From Ophiothrix spiculata (lineage: Eukaryota; Echinodermata; Ophiuroidea; Amphilepidida; Ophiotrichidae), in NCBI GenBank assembly GCA_000969725.1, contig JXSR01S044736.1: 23,357 nucleotides of DNA; one strand, given 5' to 3'. A program made the position numbers and the translations under genes. Shown piece after piece: positions 19,148 through 23,357 of the stretch (the stretch's first letter is position 1; every line of letters starts with the position of its first letter). Below the pieces are notes generated by a model. The model was given only the letters and a program-made list of their open reading frames with translations. It was not told where the DNA came from and did no database searches.

Positions 19148-20483
19148 GGACTTTAATGCATCATGCAAATAACAAAATTATGACCATAATAAATGAGTCT
19201 TCTATACTATCAAAGCAATAAAATACAGCTCATTCCCTTAGGATATATAATGCAAAAAAGTGTATAAAATCTGCTCTCTGAAATTAACATCGTAATAAGC
19301 TATAATGTCCCTATACAAATGTTGACTACATGACAAATGAGATAGGATCCTAGTATGACAAACCAAGTGTGTTAGCAGGAAGGGTGCATTCCGTGCATAC
19401 AGAAAACAAGAACTCTTACTGGTATATTGGATCATCGGGGTCGGAAATATTTTGATGACGCAAATGTCTGTAATTTACAACCCATACACATATCAAATCA
19501 TTACAATAAAAAAAAAATTGGTAACTATGATCTATTGCCACAGCATCATGTGGCAAATGTTAGTTGAAGAAGAGACTGTGAGAAAAAAATCAGATTTTGT
19601 AAGTTAAGTTGTGTTCAGACTAAAGTGACACTGTGGTTTATAATACTCTAAAAACTCATCATATGACACATTTTCCCAGTTTCTGTTTTGCTCTGTCATG
19701 GCAACTTGGTTAAGAAATTATAACAAATTATTATCACTTTTAATTTACAACATAGGCAACTTTTATTTAGCATCTGCGCAACAAATCAAACCAGTTAGTT
19801 TTGTAGTGAAGGCAATGTCTTGAAGCAAAACATGACATGTTCATATTGAGTTTCTACTATAGTTATGGCAAACATCAATGTCTTCTTTTGAGTTGCTTTG
19901 ATGTAGTGTAGTGTTTTGCATATTTCCACAATATACTATTATCATGAAATACCTTGACTTAATCCAACTGTTCGAAACATTTCATTGCTATTAAAATGAC
20001 AAGAGTTTTCCAAGTTTTTGGATTGTTGGAATATTTTCCAAACAGGACAAGATATAGATTGCTCACTTGAAGTTTTGACCTCACCACAACATTGTGACAA
20101 AGTGTACAAAGACTGTGACAGCAACATCACTTTCTTGAATTCATTTCCACTACCTATTGTCTGAAACATTGCAACAACATACACCCTGATACCAATATTA
20201 ATCACTGGATTGAATTCATTTAAAATGAACGCTAAGTGATCTCCTATGATACTAAGTGTTGATGGAATGAAATATTTACTATTTAAGGTAGAGATAAAGA
20301 GGACAACCAAAGTATCTTGCTAAAGGAAACTGCATACGTTGCTCACAATGCTCAATGCCTGCATTAAGAGTCAGGGACCTCTAGACCAGGTGAATTTTCT
20401 TATTGTTTTGCCTGGCAGTACGCATATGCAGCTTGCTTTGTTTTGGGACTGTGCTTTCAAAACTCCCCGTTAATATGTCTTTC
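19148..20483 (-). other. Intron sequence without a supported exon
   Basis: Contains the longest gap-free ORF of the window outside the gene (20310-19942, minus, 122 codons). It shows no xylosyltransferase block, has no obvious motif, and the same-strand splice phases are already satisfied without it. I regard it as chance in AT-rich DNA. Confidence 0.5.
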
Positions 20484-20624
20484 TAAAGGCTCTGTCACAC
20501 ATAACTGTATAAACCCAAAACGTACGAATAACATACACTTTTTCGGACATTGAAATACATGTATGTCGATTACCAAACCAGTGTACATTATTCGCACGTT
20601 TCATGATATGTGAAAGAGCCCTAA
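20484..20624. mobile_element. MITE-like element, about 140 bp
   Basis: taaaggctctgtcacacataa is mirrored by tgatatgtgaaagagcccta. An inner pair (cgtacgaataacatacac with gtgtacattattcgcacg) makes the rest fold too. Confidence 0.85.
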
Positions 20625-21421
20625 ACAATCATTCAATAGAGGCGGGTATTTTTAAAACATACAATTTACGTCCTGAATGATGCGCACATACTGCCGGGCA
20701 AAAAGAGTAACAATTGACGTCATGGGTCAACTGGTATATAACATTAAGCCACGCATGTCCCATTAACTAGTAATATATGGAGCATTTATTCTGCTAAAAG
20801 ACTGAAATACAAAACATTTCCAGGTATATGAATTATGGTGAACAATATATTCAAAATGCAGGATAAACGAGACTTGCAATAAACTACTGCTTGCTTTATT
20901 TGTCAACCTGTGTGTAACTTGACTAACTTAATTTGTACATGCCAAAATTGTTGAATATTACAACAACAAAAAAAAAGAAAAAGAAAAGGAGTAAGTATTT
21001 CTCTTAAATATTTCTTAAAAATATGCAGTTTTGTGATGTGAAAATACTACAGAACTCCAACTGCAGATAGTCCATCAAAAGGGACCATGGGCGGGAGGTC
21101 ACAGACTGCACCAAAGGCGCCTGATGCCCTTGCTGCTCTATAGCCCTTCTTGAAGTACTAACTGCAGATGAAAGTATCTCTTATTTTACAATCAAATATG
21201 GACAAAAAAGTAGCACAGACCCTTCTAGCAGATATTCTGGTGATACTGGTGATAAATAAATGTTCACAATTCCATGACCTGACCCCCTTCTAACACACAG
21301 CTCATTAATTTATCTCCATATTTATCAAGATTTCTCCACTAACAAGGCTGCAATCTCAAGAGGTAACTCCAAACCAATTCAATCATGGCTGTATCGTCAT
21401 AGTAACAGGTGTCACTGTACT
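20625..21421 (-). other. Intron sequence; GC-richer patch at 21060-21170
   Basis: The patch from ccaactgcagatagtcc to tactaactgcagatg contains cgggaggtcacagactgcac and caaaggcgcctgatgccctt. It is bounded by direct aactgcagat words. Its base composition differs from the intron and suggests a fragment of a dispersed repeat. I cannot name the family. Confidence 0.4.
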
Positions 21422-21533
21422 CTTTGGTGCTGCTTACCTCAGAAGGGAATTCCATACTTATTTGATAATGGTTATTTCTTTGGTGCTGCTTACCTCAGAA
21501 GGGAATTCCATACTAATTTGATAATGGTTATTT
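21422..21533. repeat. 56-bp tandem duplication in the intron
   Basis: Two direct copies starting ctttggtgctgcttacctc at 21422 and 21478, with one visible difference (acttattt versus actaattt). On the minus strand each copy contains gaggtaagc, a near-consensus 5' splice site. No exon frame leads into them, because read-through from exon 21707-21627 gives Arg then TAG. Confidence 0.85.
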
Positions 21534-21626
21534 CATGATCAAAACATGTTTGGTCGTATATTCAGGGTGCATCAGTGGGGAATTTCTTATATAACAATTG
21601 ATCACTGTGTTGCCATGGTAACCTAC

Positions 21627-21707
21627 CTGTTGTCGTCTCTGCCATGTGACTTCAGAAAGTTGTATTTTCTAAATCTTGAGAGAAAGTTGACAAGAAGTTC
21701 ATTCGTT
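21627..21707 (-). CDS. xylt: Xylosyltransferase small exon (NFLKSHGRDDNR segment)
   Basis: An 81-nt internal exon found by looking for the family block that must follow SDMPIR. The first base completes the split Arg codon, then it reads TNELLVNFLSRFRKYNFLKS and HGRDDN, ending with AG of another split Arg. Vertebrate XYLTs have TN-LV-FLS--R--NFLKSHGRDN-R at this place, so both the match and the order are convincing. The acceptor is ttttgtctcttag with a good pyrimidine tract; the donor is AACAG/gtaggt. Phase 2 on both sides, matching exon 23248-23046 upstream and 14446-14230 downstream. Without this exon the two neighbours would still join in frame but lose 27 residues of a highly conserved loop. 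Confidence 0.93.
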
Positions 21708-22648
21708 CTAAGAGACAAAAGAATATGAAAAATGGTTACTAAAAATTTACTTGCATCATTGTAATGAATAACTTTATATAATAATTGGATGTGAAAGCAC
21801 TGTGATTACATGAATATACTTTTAACTTTGCATTGGACTTTTAGTTGGCAAATTTAGCAAAATGCAAATCTGTAAATTCATGAAATTAAATACTTTAAAC
21901 TTATATTAAACACCACATGCAATCCATAATTCAACTCCAAAACAAAAATAAAAACAATTTTTAAAAGGGGGCACAAAAATTAGCTGTACATTTTTACATG
22001 TTAATACCTTTAAAACCAAGATTTGTATTGCAACTCTAGACAGATATTTTAATAGAGGAAACTTGTAAAATTATTTTGGAGCCAAACATTATGCAATCAG
22101 TAAACTCCTATGATAACAAGGTGGTCTGGAAGTTCAAAGTGGGTGAACCACTGTTAGATTCTTCTTTGACACTCTACTGTCACTTCAGTATGATGACGCG
22201 ACGCCTCATACCGCAAAACAGATATTATAATGTCTTCATCAACGTTTTCATGGAAGGATCGTATTGCTCAAGGCAAACAAACCATGGCCACCTCACTCTC
22301 ATGATTTAGGTCCACCCAACTACTTTCTTTTAGGTTATTTTAAGGACAGTACATTTCAAAACCATGGACTATTCCTGAGCTAAAACAGAACATTGCCAGT
22401 GAAATCAGAAAGATCATGAAGAATGCATGCACAAACATCCAAAACTTTGTCATTAGAGTCAAACAATGTAGAAATCTGCAAGGAGACTATCTAAAACTTA
22501 TTTTGAAATACTAGGCAGATTGATCTTAATAAAAGAGGTAATTTAAAATATCTTTGTATAAAGTGTAACTTTGATATGTTTGTTAAGCATGTTAAGTGGT
22601 AATGCTGTTGTGCAACATTTAAAGATAAGCATGTAGCCCTCCACATAT
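21708..22648 (-). other. Intron sequence without a recognised feature
   Basis: AT-rich intron between the exon copies and the 81-nt exon. The 77-codon antisense ORF (22076-22309) has no motif. Confidence 0.5.
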
Positions 22649-22717
22649 CCATGGTTACAGCTTACCTGATTGGCATATCAGATTCACTTAGATTGATAAA
22701 GAAATCCCACTTCCAGT
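22649..22717 (-). repeat. xylt: Second partial copy of the same exon end, broken
   Basis: The block starts ccatggttacagcttacc and matches the 141-bp unit up to the codons for LEVDWKW-like text at 22717, after which the sequence is unrelated. The exon-derived part is 22666-22717 with an intact donor (ATCAG/gtaagc) and no acceptor. A degenerate unit end (ccctccacatatcc) precedes it, and a similar one (ccctccccatactgtatcc) precedes the 22888 copy, suggesting an older, longer array. Confidence 0.82.
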
Positions 22718-22887
22718 TCTCGCGTGGCCAGAATTGACTTTTCATGGTTGAGTCTGGCGTGCAGAATGCCCTTTTTAAAATTGGTAAAAATAGGCTGATT
22801 TTTCAGGTTTTGGAATTAAACCCGGGGTGGTCAAACTCCCTTCACACACCCCTGGCTACGCACATGTAGTCCCTCCCCATACTGTAT

Positions 22888-23028
22888 CCATGGTTACAGC
22901 TTACCTGATTGGCATGTCAGATTCACTTAGATTGATAAAGAAATCCCACTTCCAGTCTTCCATAGCGATAAGATCTTGCATACATTGTAGGTAGACCTTA
23001 AGTAGACTGGCCCCTCCCCATATTGTAG
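22888..23028 (-). repeat. xylt: 141-bp tandem unit: partial copy of the RSDYLHR exon plus its donor
   Basis: Exact-length direct duplicate of 23029-23169. The exon-derived part is 22905-23028 and reads [10 protein letters not shown] through ESDMPI plus the same gtaagc donor. It lacks the first 26 codons and has no acceptor, because its upstream neighbour is intron starting gtaagctgtaacc. I count three differences in 141 bp, all in the exon part and all third-position silent changes (GAT/GAC, CTC/CTT, AAA/AAG). Failing to splice at the true donor would give Arg then TAA, so this copy cannot be reached in frame by read-through. It is an exon relic or decoy. Confidence 0.88.
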
Positions 23029-23045
23029 CCATGGTTACAGCTTAC

Positions 23046-23248
23046 CTGATTGGCATATCAGATTCACTTAGATTGATAAAGAAATCCCACTTCCAGTCTT
23101 CCATAGCGATAAGATCTTGCATACATTGTAGGTAGACTTTGAGTAGACTGGCCCCTCCCCATATTGTAGCCATTCGCCACGGTGTCATGCGCATATTCGG
23201 GTACTGCTCAGCTATCTTGGTTAATTCTCTATGCAGATAGTCTGATCT
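23046..23248 (-). CDS. xylt: Xylosyltransferase exon, catalytic GT14 domain ([15 protein letters not shown] segment)
   Basis: Internal coding exon of a peptide O-xylosyltransferase, which transfers xylose from UDP-xylose to serine of proteoglycan core proteins in the Golgi. Read on the minus strand it begins RSDYLHREL, continues through [20 protein letters not shown] and ends [15 protein letters not shown]. The family blocks [18 protein letters not shown] and [12 protein letters not shown] are all present in the vertebrate order. The acceptor is ttatttcag before AGATCAGAC (start phase 0). The donor is ATCAG/gtaagc, leaving two bases (AG) of an Arg codon that the next exon completes. Length 203 nt, 67 codons plus 2. 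The upstream exons (anchor, stem, first part of GT-A fold) are outside the window. XYLT1 and XYLT2 cannot be told apart here; invertebrates usually have one gene. Two partial copies of this exon follow in the intron. Confidence 0.93.
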
Positions 23249-23357
23249 CTGAAATAACAAGAAAAAAAGGGACAAATTAATCATAGGTTTACTTGAAAAT
23301 AAAAAAAATGTTTCTGTATTTATGTATTTTATCATCAATTACACTTAATTGTAGGAT
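23249..23357 (-). other. Intron upstream of exon 23248-23046 (partial)
   Basis: Polypyrimidine-type acceptor region (tttttcttgttatttcag on the minus strand) and more intron, running off the window. Confidence 0.75.

Noticed and set aside
19942..20310. 122-codon minus-strand ORF inside the 7.2-kb intron
   Set aside because: A length that chance can produce in AT-rich DNA of this size. It has no recognisable motif, and the neighbouring xylosyltransferase exons already join in phase without it.
3091..20624. CRISPR array or bacterial operon
   Set aside because: No regularly spaced direct repeats. The inverted-repeat elements, spliced gene and SINE/LINE content are those of an animal genome.

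Overview
The window is animal nuclear DNA, not bacterial. It is AT-rich, has no dense run of genes, and carries one multi-exon gene on the minus strand broken up by long introns. Those introns are full of short inverted-repeat transposons, a tRNA-derived SINE and a LINE tail. The gene encodes a peptide O-xylosyltransferase (GT14 family), the enzyme that puts the first xylose on serine to start glycosaminoglycan chains on proteoglycans. An invertebrate deuterostome (echinoderm, hemichordate or cephalochordate) fits the look of the repeats and the close match to vertebrate XYLT1/2, but this is an impression and not proven.

Gene layout, in transcription order (right to left). Exon at 23248-23046 (203 nt); exon at 21707-21627 (81 nt, too short to stand out as an ORF); exon at 14446-14230 (217 nt); exon A at 9437-9261 (177 nt); alternative exon B at 9201-9025 (177 nt). 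All junctions carry AG/GT, and the phases agree: 0/2, 2/2, 2/0, 0/0, 0/0. One isoform uses 226 codons of the catalytic region inside this window. The N-terminal membrane anchor/stem lies beyond the right edge. The C-terminal Xylo_C domain was not found and must lie beyond the left edge or in exons I could not see.

The most interesting point is that exons A and B encode the same 59-residue segment in two versions (41/59 identical). They have the same length and phase and are separated by a 59-nt intron. This is the textbook architecture of mutually exclusive exons. A truncated third copy (B', 8445-8299) lies further downstream inside a tandem segmental duplication (7309-8445 and 8446-9173). 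The exon at 23248-23046 has also thrown off two downstream partial copies (22905-23028 in a 141-bp tandem unit, and 22666-22717). In both places the extra copies keep the 5' splice site and lack a 3' splice site.

Repeats, left to right: LINE 3' end (1-226); inverted-repeat elements at 608-844, 1209-1392, 1440-2807, 3089-3451, 5342-6036, 6061-6185, 7511-7966 (nested), 10465-10573, 10576-11018, 11541-11684, 13693-14143, 14941-15095, 15875-16141, 16518-16850 and 20484-20624; a SINE at 17757-17995; a diverged tandem array at 18765-19085; and an assembly gap at 12390-13049. Positions 1-7300 and the spaces between the listed elements show no protein-coding gene that I can support.
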